DNA of 64,000 bases from Kaistella soli (GCF_019038595.1 NZ_JAHOPF010000001.1:434001-498000); one strand, 5' to 3'; shown: positions 25,120 through 34,244, counted from the first letter of the stretch. The notes: generated by a model from the letters alone, not told the origin. Translations and numbers: made by a program.

Positions 25120-26538
25120 ATGAAAAAAATAATATTAGCAGCAGCAATGCTCTCCGTAGTTCTAAGCTGTAAAGATGATTTCTTGGATATTCCTGTAGAA
25201 GGACAGACGGAAGCTACAGAATTTTTCCAGACAAAAGATGATGCGATGAAAGCTACCAGTGCAATCTATAGTTTTCTGAGAAGTTGGGACAATTCTGCAT
25301 TCCCGTACCAGTTTTTATTTGGAGTTCCTGCCGATGATGTGGTGAAGGGTTCTAATCCTGGTGATGCTTCATTTATTAATGTATATGATAATTTCACTTA
25401 TACACAAAGTGATGAAGGAGTTGCAGGGTACTGGAATGGACAGTGGCAGGCCATTGGAAGATGTAACCAGGTTGTTACCCGGGTTCCTGGTATCGATATG
25501 GATGCAAATCTTAAAACCCGTCTTGTTGCAGAAGCAAAAATGTTAAGAGCTTACTTTTACTTCAATCTTGCCCGAATTTATGGTGGTGTTCCGTTATTTG
25601 ACGGTTTGCAGGAAAATTATAATGTTCCAAGAAAATCACAGGCCGAAGTTTTTGACTTTATCATTAAAGATTTACTTGAAGTTTCGGCAGTTCTTCCTGC
25701 AACATATCCTGCTTTAGATCAGGGAAGGGTTACCAAAGGCGCAGCGCTGGGTTTGCTTGCTAAGGTGTATCTTTATAAAAAGGACTGGCAAAAAGCATAT
25801 GACACTTCCAATCAGGTAATGTCAATGGGATATGCACTGGATCCGAGTTTTAACCATGTTTTCCGTTTAGGAGGCGAGTTCGGTCCTGAGTCTGTTTTTG
25901 AAGTAGACTGCAGTTGTGTTCCCGGATTTGGAGGTTCACAGTACGCTGAAGTTCAGGGAGTGAGAAATCAGTTCGGATGGGGCTTCTTTACACCGTCTGC
26001 TGCATTGGAAAATGCCTTTGAACCAGGAGATATCAGAAAAGAATTGACAATACTGAGAGAAGGAGAAATAACTCCCGAAGGCGATTTGATTAAAAAAGGT
26101 GATCCTCTTTCTGTAGATACTTACAACCAGAAAATTTATGTGCCAATTGCCCAGAATAATAATGCATGTGGCTATGGTTCAGTTCAGAATATTAGAATTT
26201 TGAGATTTGCAGAAATTTTGCTTATTAATGCTGAAGCAGCAAATGAGTTAGGAAATACTGCCGCTGCCAAAACTTCACTTAATAAAGTAAGAAACCGTGC
26301 ACAGCTTGCCGATACAACAGCCGCAACACAAGCAGATTTACGTGCTGCAATTTGGCATGAAAGAAGAGTAGAACTTGCTATGGAAGGTGACCGTTTTGTA
26401 GATCTTGTCCGCACTGGGCAGGCCGCAACTGTATTGGCTCCTTATGGTTTTACGGCAGGGAAAAATGAGTTATTCCCAATTCCATTGAAAGAAATTAACC
26501 AAAGTAATGGAGTACTGACCCAAAACCCTGGATATTAA
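25120..26538 (+). CDS. SusD/RagB-type outer-membrane glycan-binding lipoprotein
   Basis: 472 residues. Lipoprotein signal ends SVVLSCKDDFLDIPVEGQ. The SusD tetratricopeptide-like fold is recognised by LVAEAKMLRAYFYFNLARIYGGVPLFD, RVTKGAALGLLAKVYLYKKDWQKAYD and the C-terminal RFAEILLINAEAANELGN...ALNKVRNRA-like block plus WHERRVELAMEGDRFVDLVRTG. It caps the SusC barrel and captures glycan. Immediately downstream is a terminator before the enzymes, so the transporter pair may be transcribed more than the hydrolases. Confidence 0.95.
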   Translation: MKKIILAAAMLSVVLSCKDDFLDIPVEGQTEATEFFQTKDDAMKATSAIYSFLRSWDNSAFPYQFLFGVPADDVVKGSNPGDASFINVYDNFTYTQSDEGVAGYWNGQWQAIGRCNQVVTRVPGIDMDANLKTRLVAEAKMLRAYFYFNLARIYGGVPLFDGLQENYNVPRKSQAEVFDFIIKDLLEVSAVLPATYPALDQGRVTKGAALGLLAKVYLYKKDWQKAYDTSNQVMSMGYALDPSFNHVFRLGGEFGPESVFEVDCSCVPGFGGSQYAEVQGVRNQFGWGFFTPSAALENAFEPGDIRKELTILREGEITPEGDLIKKGDPLSVDTYNQKIYVPIAQNNNACGYGSVQNIRILRFAEILLINAEAANELGNTAAAKTSLNKVRNRAQLADTTAATQADLRAAIWHERRVELAMEGDRFVDLVRTGQAATVLAPYGFTAGKNELFPIPLKEINQSNGVLTQNPGY

Positions 26539-26555
26539 TTGATGTCATAAAAAAG

Positions 26556-26585
26556 GCTGCCACATTTTTGATGTGGTGGCTTTTT
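26556..26585 (+). terminator. Terminator between susD and glucanase gene
   Basis: A 10-bp stem (26556-26565 with 26571-26580, two G-U pairs) with a 5-base loop, followed by TTTTT. It would limit read-through from susCD into the enzyme genes. Confidence 0.85.
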
Positions 26586-26635
26586 CATTTATTCAGGCTC
26601 ATTAAAAAGATTGAAAAAATCATAAATCAAAAAAA

Positions 26636-28012
26636 ATGAAAAAACTCATTGCTGCTGCAATACTTACCTGTTCTTTTTCCCTCTCCTGCACTAATCTGCA
26701 GAAAGCCACGGCAGAGTCGGTACTAAAACCTACTCCAGCCGATATACAGTTAATGAACAAAGTGCAGCACGATGCCCTGAAATATTTCTGGGATTTTGCT
26801 GAACCTAATTCAATGCTGGGCAGGGAACGGTATCATGAAGACGATATCTACCCGCAGAATGATAAAAATGTAATCACAACAGGTGGTTCAGGATTTGGCT
26901 TAATGACAATTATTGTAGGCGTGGAGCGTAATTTTATTCCAAGAAAAGAGGCGGTAAAACGTTTAACAGTAATGGCAGATTTCCTCGCAAATGCCGACCG
27001 TCACCACGGCGCATGGTCACACTGGATTGATGGCGAAACCGGGAAAACCGTTCCTTTTGGTAAGAAAGACAACGGCGGAGATTTGGTGGAAACCGCATTT
27101 TTAGTCCAGGGAATGATTGCCGTACGCGAATATTTCAAAAACGGGGACGAAGAAGAAAAGCTCCTTGCCAAAAAAATGGACGACCTCTGGAAAGGCGTAG
27201 AATGGAACTGGTACACCAAAGGCGGAGAAAAAGTCCTTTATTGGCACTGGTCACCAACTTACGGCTGGGAGATGAATTTTCCCCTTGAAGGATATAACGA
27301 ATGTCTTGTAACCTACATTTTGGCGGCTTCCTCACCAACCCATCCTATCGATGCGGAAACCTACTACAAAGGCTGGACAAGAAACGGAACCTACACCACG
27401 GATAAAACAAAATACGGTCTTCCGCTTTATCTCAAACACAATGGCGCCGAAGAATATGGCGGTCCGCTGTTCTGGTCTCAGTATTCCTATCTCGGATTGG
27501 ATCCTACAGGTTTGTCAGATAAAACAGTTAAAAATTATTTTGATGTCAATAGAAACCATGTGCTTATTGACTATAAATACAGCGAAGAAAATCCAAAAAA
27601 CTGGAAAGGTTACGGCAAAAATTACTGGGGTCACACCGCAGGTTATACCAGAAATGAGGACGGGTCAACAGGTTACACAGCACATTCGCCCGCGAACGAC
27701 AATGGTGTGATCAATCCGACGGCGGCATTAAGCAGCTTTCCGTATACGCCAAAAGAATCGATGGATTTTCTTAGATTTATCTACACCGAAAAACCCGAGT
27801 TTATCGGTTCCGCAGGTCCTTACGATGCAACTTCCATACATTACGGCAACTGGTTTACGCCAAGATATCTGGCCATCGATCAGGGAACGATTTCGCCGAT
27901 GATAGAAAATTACCGCACCGGACTGATCTGGAAATTGTTCATGAATGCACCCGAAATCCGGGAAGGTTTGAAAAATTTAAGTTTTAAATCCGAAAAGTAT
28001 AACATTAAATAA
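26636..28012 (+). CDS. Endo-beta-1,2-glucanase-like lipoprotein (GH144, glucoamylase-like PF10091)
   Basis: 458 residues. Lipoprotein signal ends SFSLSCTN. The remainder is an (alpha/alpha)6 barrel of the glucoamylase-like PF10091 family: DALKYFWDFAEPNSMLGRER, TTGGSGFGLMTIIVGVERNF, DNGGDLVETAFLVQGMIAVREYF, PLEGYNECLVTYILAASSP and HSPANDNGVINPTAALSSFPYTPKES. The acidic residues in GGDLVE and PLEGYNE are the likely active-site ones. The Chitinophaga pinensis member of this family is an endo-beta-1,2-glucanase that founded GH144. Specificity is inferred from that homology and from the neighbouring GH3 and SusCD genes. Confidence 0.85.
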   Translation: MKKLIAAAILTCSFSLSCTNLQKATAESVLKPTPADIQLMNKVQHDALKYFWDFAEPNSMLGRERYHEDDIYPQNDKNVITTGGSGFGLMTIIVGVERNFIPRKEAVKRLTVMADFLANADRHHGAWSHWIDGETGKTVPFGKKDNGGDLVETAFLVQGMIAVREYFKNGDEEEKLLAKKMDDLWKGVEWNWYTKGGEKVLYWHWSPTYGWEMNFPLEGYNECLVTYILAASSPTHPIDAETYYKGWTRNGTYTTDKTKYGLPLYLKHNGAEEYGGPLFWSQYSYLGLDPTGLSDKTVKNYFDVNRNHVLIDYKYSEENPKNWKGYGKNYWGHTAGYTRNEDGSTGYTAHSPANDNGVINPTAALSSFPYTPKESMDFLRFIYTEKPEFIGSAGPYDATSIHYGNWFTPRYLAIDQGTISPMIENYRTGLIWKLFMNAPEIREGLKNLSFKSEKYNIK

Positions 28013-28021
28013 ATGTTTTTT

Positions 28022-28106
28022 TTGGAGCTTTTCCCCGCTTTCCGCTATATCTTTTGTTCCGCTGCGCTGCACAAAAGGATGCCGCTTCAATCGGGGCTAG
28101 GAGCAA
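28022..28106. repeat. Intergenic hairpin element, copy 1
   Basis: An imperfect stem-loop. CTTTTGT (28051-28057) pairs with ACAAAAG (28071-28077), and the outer CCCCG (28033-28037) with CGGGG (28092-28096). Its right arm closely resembles the right arm of the element at 39251-39340 (AAAAG, CCG, TTCAA, CGG, GCAATTT in the same order). No reading frame. Looks like a member of a dispersed chromosomal repeat family; it separates two genes of the glucan locus. Confidence 0.65.
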
Positions 28107-28124
28107 TTTAATAACAATAAAAAT

Positions 28125-28829
28125 ATGAACTTTAAATTAAAATACCTGTCAACAGTTTTTCTTGGATTGGCTTTCATGGTAAATGCTCAGGAAATCAAAG
28201 CTGAATTCAATAAGGAAATTAAAAAAGTCCAGAAGATTTCCTATGTTTTAGATTATCCGCAGAACGCAAAAGGAAAAGTTCCCTTGATTGTTTTTCTGCA
28301 CGGCTCGGGCGAAAGAGGAACCGATTTGGAAATGGTAAAAGCACACAGCCCGTTCACTTACAAGAATTTAATAAAGGAACCGGTGGCTATTTTGGCACCG
28401 CAATGTCCGGAAAATGTTTGGTGGGATACTGAAGCGGTGTATTATTTAATTAAAGATATTCAGCAGAAATATAAGATCGACGAATCCAGGATTGTTCTTA
28501 CCGGGCTGTCCATGGGAGGTTGGGGAACACTGAAGCTGGCCATGGAGCATCCCGAAATGTTTTCCGCGGTCGCTCCGGTCTGCGCACCGGTAGACCGGCT
28601 GATGAAAGTGAGGGCCAAACAGTATAAAAATCTGCCTATGAAAATTTTTCACGGGGGAAACGATGATGTTGTATCTCCCGCAAATTCAATCGAAATTTAT
28701 CAGGAAATAAAGAAATACAATAAAAATGTTGAATTGACAATATTTCCGGATGATAACCACAACTCATGGGATTCCACCTATTCAGATCCGAAACTGTATG
28801 AATGGATGCTCTCTCAAAGAAAAAATTAA
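28125..28829 (+). CDS. Secreted alpha/beta hydrolase, esterase-like
   Basis: 234 residues. Signal peptide to about ...FMVNAQ. Alpha/beta hydrolase fold with oxyanion HGSGERGTDLEM near residue 58, nucleophile elbow GLSMGGWG (Ser), acid in FHGGNDDVVSP (Asp) and His in PDDNHNSW. The nearest types are dienelactone-hydrolase and PHB-depolymerase-like or feruloyl-esterase-like enzymes. Placed between the glucanase and the GH3 gene (gap 18 bases to GH3), it may remove an acyl decoration such as succinyl or acetyl from the glucan; that role is inference. Confidence 0.85.
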   Translation: MNFKLKYLSTVFLGLAFMVNAQEIKAEFNKEIKKVQKISYVLDYPQNAKGKVPLIVFLHGSGERGTDLEMVKAHSPFTYKNLIKEPVAILAPQCPENVWWDTEAVYYLIKDIQQKYKIDESRIVLTGLSMGGWGTLKLAMEHPEMFSAVAPVCAPVDRLMKVRAKQYKNLPMKIFHGGNDDVVSPANSIEIYQEIKKYNKNVELTIFPDDNHNSWDSTYSDPKLYEWMLSQRKN

Positions 28830-28847
28830 AATAAAAAGTAAAAGAAT

Positions 28848-31175
28848 ATGAAGAACCTGATTTTAATTGCAGCACTGGCGCTGTCACCATGTTTTCTTTC
28901 ACAGGAAATGGTAACAAAACCTGTTCAGTCTTACCAAACCGAACAGTACAAAGCGAAAAAGAAAATCTTTGTTGATGCGCTTTTATCTAAAATGACCGTC
29001 GACGAAAAAATCGGACAGCTTAATTTGCCGAGCGCCGGAGATTTTACGACGGGGCAGGCCCAAAATTCTGACATCGGTAAAAAAATTGAAGACGGCTTGG
29101 TTGGCGGACTTTTTAATATCAAAGGAGCCGAAAAGATCAGAGCCGTTCAGAAAGTTGCCGTTGAAAAAAGCCGTCTGAAAATTCCGTTGATCTTCGGGAT
29201 GGATGTCATTCACGGTTACGAAACCAATTTCCCGATTCCTTTAGGTTTGGCCGCTTCCTGGGATATGAATTTGATTCAGCAGTCGGCACGGGTTGCTGCT
29301 AAAGAAGCCACTTCAGACGGAATTTCGTGGACTTTCTCTCCGATGACTGATATTTCCCGTGAACCAAGATGGGGAAGAGTTTCTGAGGGTTCCGGAGAAG
29401 ATCCATATCTCGGAAGCGAAATCGCCAAACATATGGTGTATGGCTATCAGGGAAAAGATCTTTCGCTGAGTAATACCATTATGGCTTGTGTAAAACATTT
29501 TGCGCTTTACGGAGCCGGAGAGGCAGGCCGTGATTACAATACCGTGGACATGAGCCATGTAAGAATGTTTAATGAATATTTTCCGCCTTATAAAGCCGCT
29601 GTAGATGCAGGGGTAGGATCGGTAATGGCTTCTTTCAACGAAGTGGACGGAATTCCGGCAACAGGAAACAGATGGCTTCAGACCGATGTTCTGAGAAAGA
29701 TGTGGGGCTTTGACGGTTTTGTTGTGACTGATTATACCGGAATCAATGAAATGATTGACCACGGAATGGGGGATTTACAGCAGGTTTCTGCCTTAGCTTT
29801 GAAAGCCGGAATTGATATGGACATGGTAGGTGAAGGTTTTTTGAAAACTTTAAAACAGTCTTTGCAGGAAGGAAAAGTTACCCAAGCTGAGATCGATTTG
29901 GCGGCGAAAAGAATTCTCGAAGCGAAATACGATTTAGGTCTTTTTGATGATCCTTACCGTTATGGCGATGCGAAATTGGCTAAGAAAGAAGTGTACAGCA
30001 TGGAAAACAGAAATATTGCAAGAAATGCCGCTGCACAGTCAATGGTTTTAATGAAAAATGAAAATGCTGTTCTTCCGCTAAAAAAATCAGGAACCGTTGC
30101 GGTAATCGGACCGTTGGTGAATAACTCACTGAACATGGCCGGAACCTGGAGCGTTGCCGCAAAACACGCCGATGCGGTTTCCTTAATGAAAGGTCTGCAG
30201 GATAATTTTGGGAAAGAAGTGAAATTTATTTCTGCAAAAGGCGCCAATATAGATTACAGCGAAAAACTTGAAAATATTTACGCAGCCCACGGAAAGTTGA
30301 CCGACCGTGATAACCGTCCGAAAGAAGTCCTTTTAAAAGAAGCCGTTGATGTCGCCAACAAAGCGGATGTTATCGTTCTGGCAATTGGCGAATCCGCTGA
30401 AATGAGCGGTGAATCATCTTCGAGAGCAGAAATTGATATTCCTCAGTCTCAGATTGATCTTTTAAAAGAGCTTAAAAAAACAGGCAAACCAATCGCAGTA
30501 GTGCTTTTCACCGGAAGACCTTTGGCTTTGACCAATATGAAAGATATTCCTGATGCTATTCTTAATGTTTGGTTTTCAGGAACTGAAGCAGGAAACGCAA
30601 TTTCTGATGTCCTTTTCGGGAAAGTAAATCCGTCAGGAAAGCTGCCAATTACGTTCCCAAGAAGTTTAGGGCAGATTCCTATTTATTATAACCATAAAAA
30701 TACGGGGCGACCTTTAAGCCAGGAAAAGACTGATAAATGCGAGTACGAGAGATTCCGTTCCAATTATATGGACGAATGCAACACACCGCTTTATCCGTTT
30801 GGATATGGCTTAAGTTATACGAAGTTTAATTATTCCCCGATGTCGGTTTCAGATTCCAGTCCGAAGGGAAATCAGACCATTCAGGCTTCGGTAACGGTTA
30901 CCAATTCCGGAAATTACGATGGAGCAGAAGTGGTGCAGCTTTACATCCGCGATATGGTAGGAAGTATCACGCGTCCTGTGAAAGAACTCAAAGGTTTCCA
31001 GAAGGTTTTTCTTAAGAAAGGGGAAAGCAAAAAAGTCACTTTCAATATCTCACCAGAAGATCTGAAATTTTACAATAATGCGCTGAAATTCGACTGGGAA
31101 GCCGGCGAATTTGACGTCATGATCGGAACCAGTTCTAATGATGTGCAGCACACTAAAATCAACTGGAGTAAATAA
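28848..31175 (+). CDS. GH3 family beta-glucosidase (BglX-like)
   Basis: 775 residues, close to E. coli BglX (765). Signal peptide of about 19 residues. GH3 N-terminal TIM-barrel (about residues 40-370) with KMTVDEKIGQL, IPLIFGMDVIHGYETNFPIPL, SPMTDISREPRWGR and the nucleophile Asp in GFVVTDYTGINEM. The C-terminal sandwich domain (about 400-640) has VIVLAIGESAEMSGESSSRAEI, and a fibronectin-III-like domain with GAEVVQLYIRD ends the chain. It hydrolyses beta-linked glucosides from the non-reducing end in the periplasm. With GH144 it would take sophoro-oligosaccharides to glucose; a Bacteroides GH3 with that activity is known. Confidence 0.93.
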   Translation: MKNLILIAALALSPCFLSQEMVTKPVQSYQTEQYKAKKKIFVDALLSKMTVDEKIGQLNLPSAGDFTTGQAQNSDIGKKIEDGLVGGLFNIKGAEKIRAVQKVAVEKSRLKIPLIFGMDVIHGYETNFPIPLGLAASWDMNLIQQSARVAAKEATSDGISWTFSPMTDISREPRWGRVSEGSGEDPYLGSEIAKHMVYGYQGKDLSLSNTIMACVKHFALYGAGEAGRDYNTVDMSHVRMFNEYFPPYKAAVDAGVGSVMASFNEVDGIPATGNRWLQTDVLRKMWGFDGFVVTDYTGINEMIDHGMGDLQQVSALALKAGIDMDMVGEGFLKTLKQSLQEGKVTQAEIDLAAKRILEAKYDLGLFDDPYRYGDAKLAKKEVYSMENRNIARNAAAQSMVLMKNENAVLPLKKSGTVAVIGPLVNNSLNMAGTWSVAAKHADAVSLMKGLQDNFGKEVKFISAKGANIDYSEKLENIYAAHGKLTDRDNRPKEVLLKEAVDVANKADVIVLAIGESAEMSGESSSRAEIDIPQSQIDLLKELKKTGKPIAVVLFTGRPLALTNMKDIPDAILNVWFSGTEAGNAISDVLFGKVNPSGKLPITFPRSLGQIPIYYNHKNTGRPLSQEKTDKCEYERFRSNYMDECNTPLYPFGYGLSYTKFNYSPMSVSDSSPKGNQTIQASVTVTNSGNYDGAEVVQLYIRDMVGSITRPVKELKGFQKVFLKKGESKKVTFNISPEDLKFYNNALKFDWEAGEFDVMIGTSSNDVQHTKINWSK

Positions 31176-31194
31176 CCTAAATTAACTGTAAAAA

Positions 31195-31227
31195 ACCGCT
31201 TTCATTTTTGTGAAAGCGGTTTTTTTT
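31195..31227 (+). terminator. Terminator of glucan-utilization locus
   Basis: ACCGCTTTCA (31195-31204) pairs perfectly with TGAAAGCGGT (31211-31220), then seven T. Confidence 0.92.
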
Positions 31228-31243
31228 GTCGGTTATTTATTGC

Positions 31244-31251
31244 TAATTTTG
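31244..31251 (+). promoter_or_regulatory. -7 box of glutamate-synthase-like gene
   Basis: TAATTTTG, full TAnnTTTG match, 24 bases before the ATG at 31276. Frames starting further upstream would include the previous terminator. Confidence 0.55.
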
Positions 31252-31275
31252 CCGGTCAATCTAAAACGAAATGTA

Positions 31276-32796
31276 ATGAGAGACAAATTCATTAAATGGG
31301 GAATTGTTATTTTAATTTTGGTTTGGGCGACATCGCTGCTTATCAAAGCCCATTACTGGATTCCAATTTTATTAACCTGCATTTATGCTGTAGGAATATA
31401 CAACTGCTTTCAAACGAAACATGCAATTCTTAGAAACTTTCCTGTAATCGGTTATTTCCGTTACTTTTTTGAGGGGATTTCACCGGAGATGCAGCAGTAT
31501 TTTATTGAAAGAGAAACAGACGGGAAACCTTTCCCGAGAAACCAGCGTTCTGCTGTGTACCGACGTTCAAAAAACATCAGTGATACCGTACCTTTCGGTA
31601 CTCAGCTGGAGGTGAACCAGAGAAAGTATGAGGGAATCAAACATTCCATCTATGCAAAATCTCCCAATGAGGAATTGCCCAGAGTTTGGGTAGGCGGCGA
31701 GCAGTGTACCCAAAAATACCACGCTTCCTTATTTAATATTTCTGCCATGAGTTTCGGGTCTTTGAGTGACCGTGCCCAGATGTCATTGAACAGAGGTGCC
31801 AAAAAAGGCGGTTTTTATCACAATACCGGTGAAGGAGGAATTTCTCCCTACCATTTGGAAGGCGGCGATTTATGCTGGCAGATTGGGACCGGATATTTTG
31901 GATGTAGAGACGAACAGGGTAAATTTTCACCGGAAATTTTTAAAAAGAATGTGAGCATTCCTAATGTTAAAATGGTGGAAATTAAAATTTCTCAGGGAGC
32001 TAAACCGGGCCATGGAGGGGTTTTGCCGGGTGCAAAAAATACTCCGGAAATTGCGGCGATCAGACACGTACAGCCTGGACTTACCATTATTTCGCCACCT
32101 TCGCATTCCGCGTTTTCTGATGCTGCAGGTTTATTGAGATTCGTTCAGGAATTAAGAGAGTTATCTGGCGGAAAACCTGTAGGTTTCAAATTGTGTATTG
32201 GTGATACCAAAGAGTTTGAAGATATCTGTGTACAGATGAATGTTCTTAAAATTTATCCTGATTTCATCACTGTTGACGGGGCAGAAGGAGGTACAGGAGC
32301 TGCACCGCCGGAATTTTCTGACGGAGTGGGAATGCCTTTGGAACCTGCCTTGATATTTGTGAACAGAACCCTGAAAAACTTTAATCTCCGCGATAAATTA
32401 AGAATTATTGCGAGCGGAAAAGTATTGACAAGTCTGGATATTCTGCGCGCAATAGCGATGGGAGCCGATATGTGTAACAATGCGAGAGGATTTATGTTTG
32501 CCCTTGGATGTATTCAGGCATTAAGATGTAATACGAATAACTGCCCGACCGGAGTTGCTACACAGGATAAGATGCTTATCAAAGGTCTTGATGTAACGGA
32601 TAAAAGCGAAAGAGTATATCATTTTCATAAAAATACACTTCACACCTGCAATGAGCTGATTGCGGCTGCAGGAAAAGATTCTTACGATCAGGTAGATGCC
32701 GATATGTTTATGAGAGGTGATGAATTCGAACATTTGGCTGATATATATTTCCCGGATATCTTAGGGAATGTAAAGCAGAAAGCGAATCCATATTAA
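31276..32796 (+). CDS. FMN-binding glutamate synthase family protein
   Basis: 506 residues from ATG 31276 (MRDKFIKWGIV). The frame upstream to 31210 is rejected because it overlaps a terminator and the promoter. Two N-terminal hydrophobic segments precede a GltB-like FMN barrel: SFGSLSDRAQMSLNRGAKKGGFYHNTGEGGIS, KPGHGGVLPGAKNT, TVDGAEGGTGAAPPEF. The [3Fe-4S] cysteines are present as C-x5-C-x4-C in CIQALRCNTNNCPTG. It lacks the glutaminase domain and the partner subunit. The physiological reaction of such stand-alone, membrane-attached proteins is not settled. Confidence 0.92.
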   Translation: MRDKFIKWGIVILILVWATSLLIKAHYWIPILLTCIYAVGIYNCFQTKHAILRNFPVIGYFRYFFEGISPEMQQYFIERETDGKPFPRNQRSAVYRRSKNISDTVPFGTQLEVNQRKYEGIKHSIYAKSPNEELPRVWVGGEQCTQKYHASLFNISAMSFGSLSDRAQMSLNRGAKKGGFYHNTGEGGISPYHLEGGDLCWQIGTGYFGCRDEQGKFSPEIFKKNVSIPNVKMVEIKISQGAKPGHGGVLPGAKNTPEIAAIRHVQPGLTIISPPSHSAFSDAAGLLRFVQELRELSGGKPVGFKLCIGDTKEFEDICVQMNVLKIYPDFITVDGAEGGTGAAPPEFSDGVGMPLEPALIFVNRTLKNFNLRDKLRIIASGKVLTSLDILRAIAMGADMCNNARGFMFALGCIQALRCNTNNCPTGVATQDKMLIKGLDVTDKSERVYHFHKNTLHTCNELIAAAGKDSYDQVDADMFMRGDEFEHLADIYFPDILGNVKQKANPY

Positions 32797-32810
32797 TCAT
32801 ACAATGTGAA

Positions 32811-32835
32811 AAATCCGGTAAGAATTACCGGATTT
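32811..32835. terminator. Bidirectional terminator; contains ClC stop codon
   Basis: AAATCCGGTAA (32811-32821) pairs with TTACCGGATTT (32825-32835) around a GAA loop, with T and A runs on both sides. The ClC stop codon (32825-32827, minus strand) is inside the stem. Confidence 0.92.
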
Positions 32836-34198
32836 TTTGTTGGTTATTTTCATCAGATCCGCGGAGATCTTTAAGAAACGAAATCTTCAGTGAGTCATAG
32901 AGTGACCGTCTGCTTACCATGAGGGAAATAAGAGAAGAAACCATTCCTGCAAGCATTAAATGAAAGATCAGAGAATGTCTGTCCGTCATTTCCAGAACAA
33001 TGATAGCGGAGGTGAATGGAGCTCTGGTAATGCCCGTAAGAAATGCCACCATTCCGGCGAGTATTACGACATTGGTTTCGTTCGGCGTTAAATGAATCCA
33101 GCCGGAAATGACAGAACCTACACTTGCACCCGCGGAAAGCGCCGGTGCAAAAATTCCTCCCGAACCGCCTGAGGTAAAAGATAACGCCGGTCCTATCATT
33201 CTGAAAAACGGGATATACCATTCTTCATGTTTGTTAGCTGTAAAAAGCGTTCTCTCCATAATTTCCTTTCCGGAACCCAATATTTCCCTGTTAACAAAAA
33301 AGGCCAGTGCTGCGATAATTAAAGCTGACAGCACTAAAAAAGCTATATGGGCTTTATCGGTTTTTAATCTTTTTTTCCACGCCGTTATTTTCAGCATAAC
33401 AACGGAAAGCTGACTTGCAAATATTCCACAGATTCCCGAAACTAAAATTACCGGGAACATAATGCTTAATCCTACATCTGCAGTTTTGGGATATCCTAAA
33501 TAAAGGTAGGAACCAGCTAAAGTCTGCGCCGTTAAACCAGCAATAATTACCGCGGTGAACAGCGCAGTTTTAAAGTAATTAATGTGTGTCTTTGAAAGTT
33601 CCTCAACGGCGAATACAATTCCGCCTAAAGGAGTGTTAAATGCTGCGGAAAGCCCGGCTGCTGCGCCGGTCATAATCATGTTTTTCTTTGAAATTTTAGG
33701 CCACCAGTCCGGTAGAAGTTCATTTACTTTCCGGAAAACAGATCCCGCAATCTGAATGGTGGGACCTTCCCGGCCTACCGCTCCGCCGCCAATAACCAAC
33801 GCAACACTGGAGAGGATTTTGAAAATGATGATTTTAACACTCAGAAGATGTCTGATTTTGTAATGTTCTTTCGGGTTTGCCAGCTCTACCGCAGCCATCA
33901 CCTGCGGAATACCGCTTCCTTTTGCGTAAGGCGCAAATTCCTTTACCAGCCACCACGATAGAACAAAGCTAATGGGTGCAATAATGAAGATCATCCAGGC
34001 ATTCCAGTCAATGATAAAATTCATCAGTCTTTCGCCCCAGGTAAAAATCTGTGCATACAGAACAGCGAAAACTCCGGTGATCAGTGAACCTATCCAAAAG
34101 GGAATAGCCTGTAACAGGTTGTGTTTCAGTTTTTCGTTTTGGAGGTTATCAAAAGATTTTTTAATACTGAGTCGCAGGTAAAGAAAAATTCGGAGCAT
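32825..34198 (-). CDS. ClC-family chloride channel/transporter
   Basis: 457 residues, the size of E. coli ClC-ec1 without CBS domains. Selectivity motifs are intact: GSGIPQV, GREGPTIQIAG (containing the gating glutamate) and GGSGGIFAPALS. The gating Glu is retained, fitting a Cl-/H+ exchanger rather than a pure channel, though the internal proton Glu was not located with certainty. About ten or more membrane helices. Such transporters help in acid stress or volume control. Transcribed alone; it starts ~45 bases downstream of the rplI terminator. Confidence 0.94.
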   Translation of the reverse strand: MLRIFLYLRLSIKKSFDNLQNEKLKHNLLQAIPFWIGSLITGVFAVLYAQIFTWGERLMNFIIDWNAWMIFIIAPISFVLSWWLVKEFAPYAKGSGIPQVMAAVELANPKEHYKIRHLLSVKIIIFKILSSVALVIGGGAVGREGPTIQIAGSVFRKVNELLPDWWPKISKKNMIMTGAAAGLSAAFNTPLGGIVFAVEELSKTHINYFKTALFTAVIIAGLTAQTLAGSYLYLGYPKTADVGLSIMFPVILVSGICGIFASQLSVVMLKITAWKKRLKTDKAHIAFLVLSALIIAALAFFVNREILGSGKEIMERTLFTANKHEEWYIPFFRMIGPALSFTSGGSGGIFAPALSAGASVGSVISGWIHLTPNETNVVILAGMVAFLTGITRAPFTSAIIVLEMTDRHSLIFHLMLAGMVSSLISLMVSRRSLYDSLKISFLKDLRGSDENNQQKIR

Positions 34199-34244
34199 TA
34201 AACAAAATTATCAATTTATATTTAATAGTTCAGGTAATTGCAAA

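Noticed and set aside
31210-31275. Upstream start for the glutamate-synthase-like protein
   Set aside because: It begins inside the terminator of the GH3 gene and contains the promoter box.
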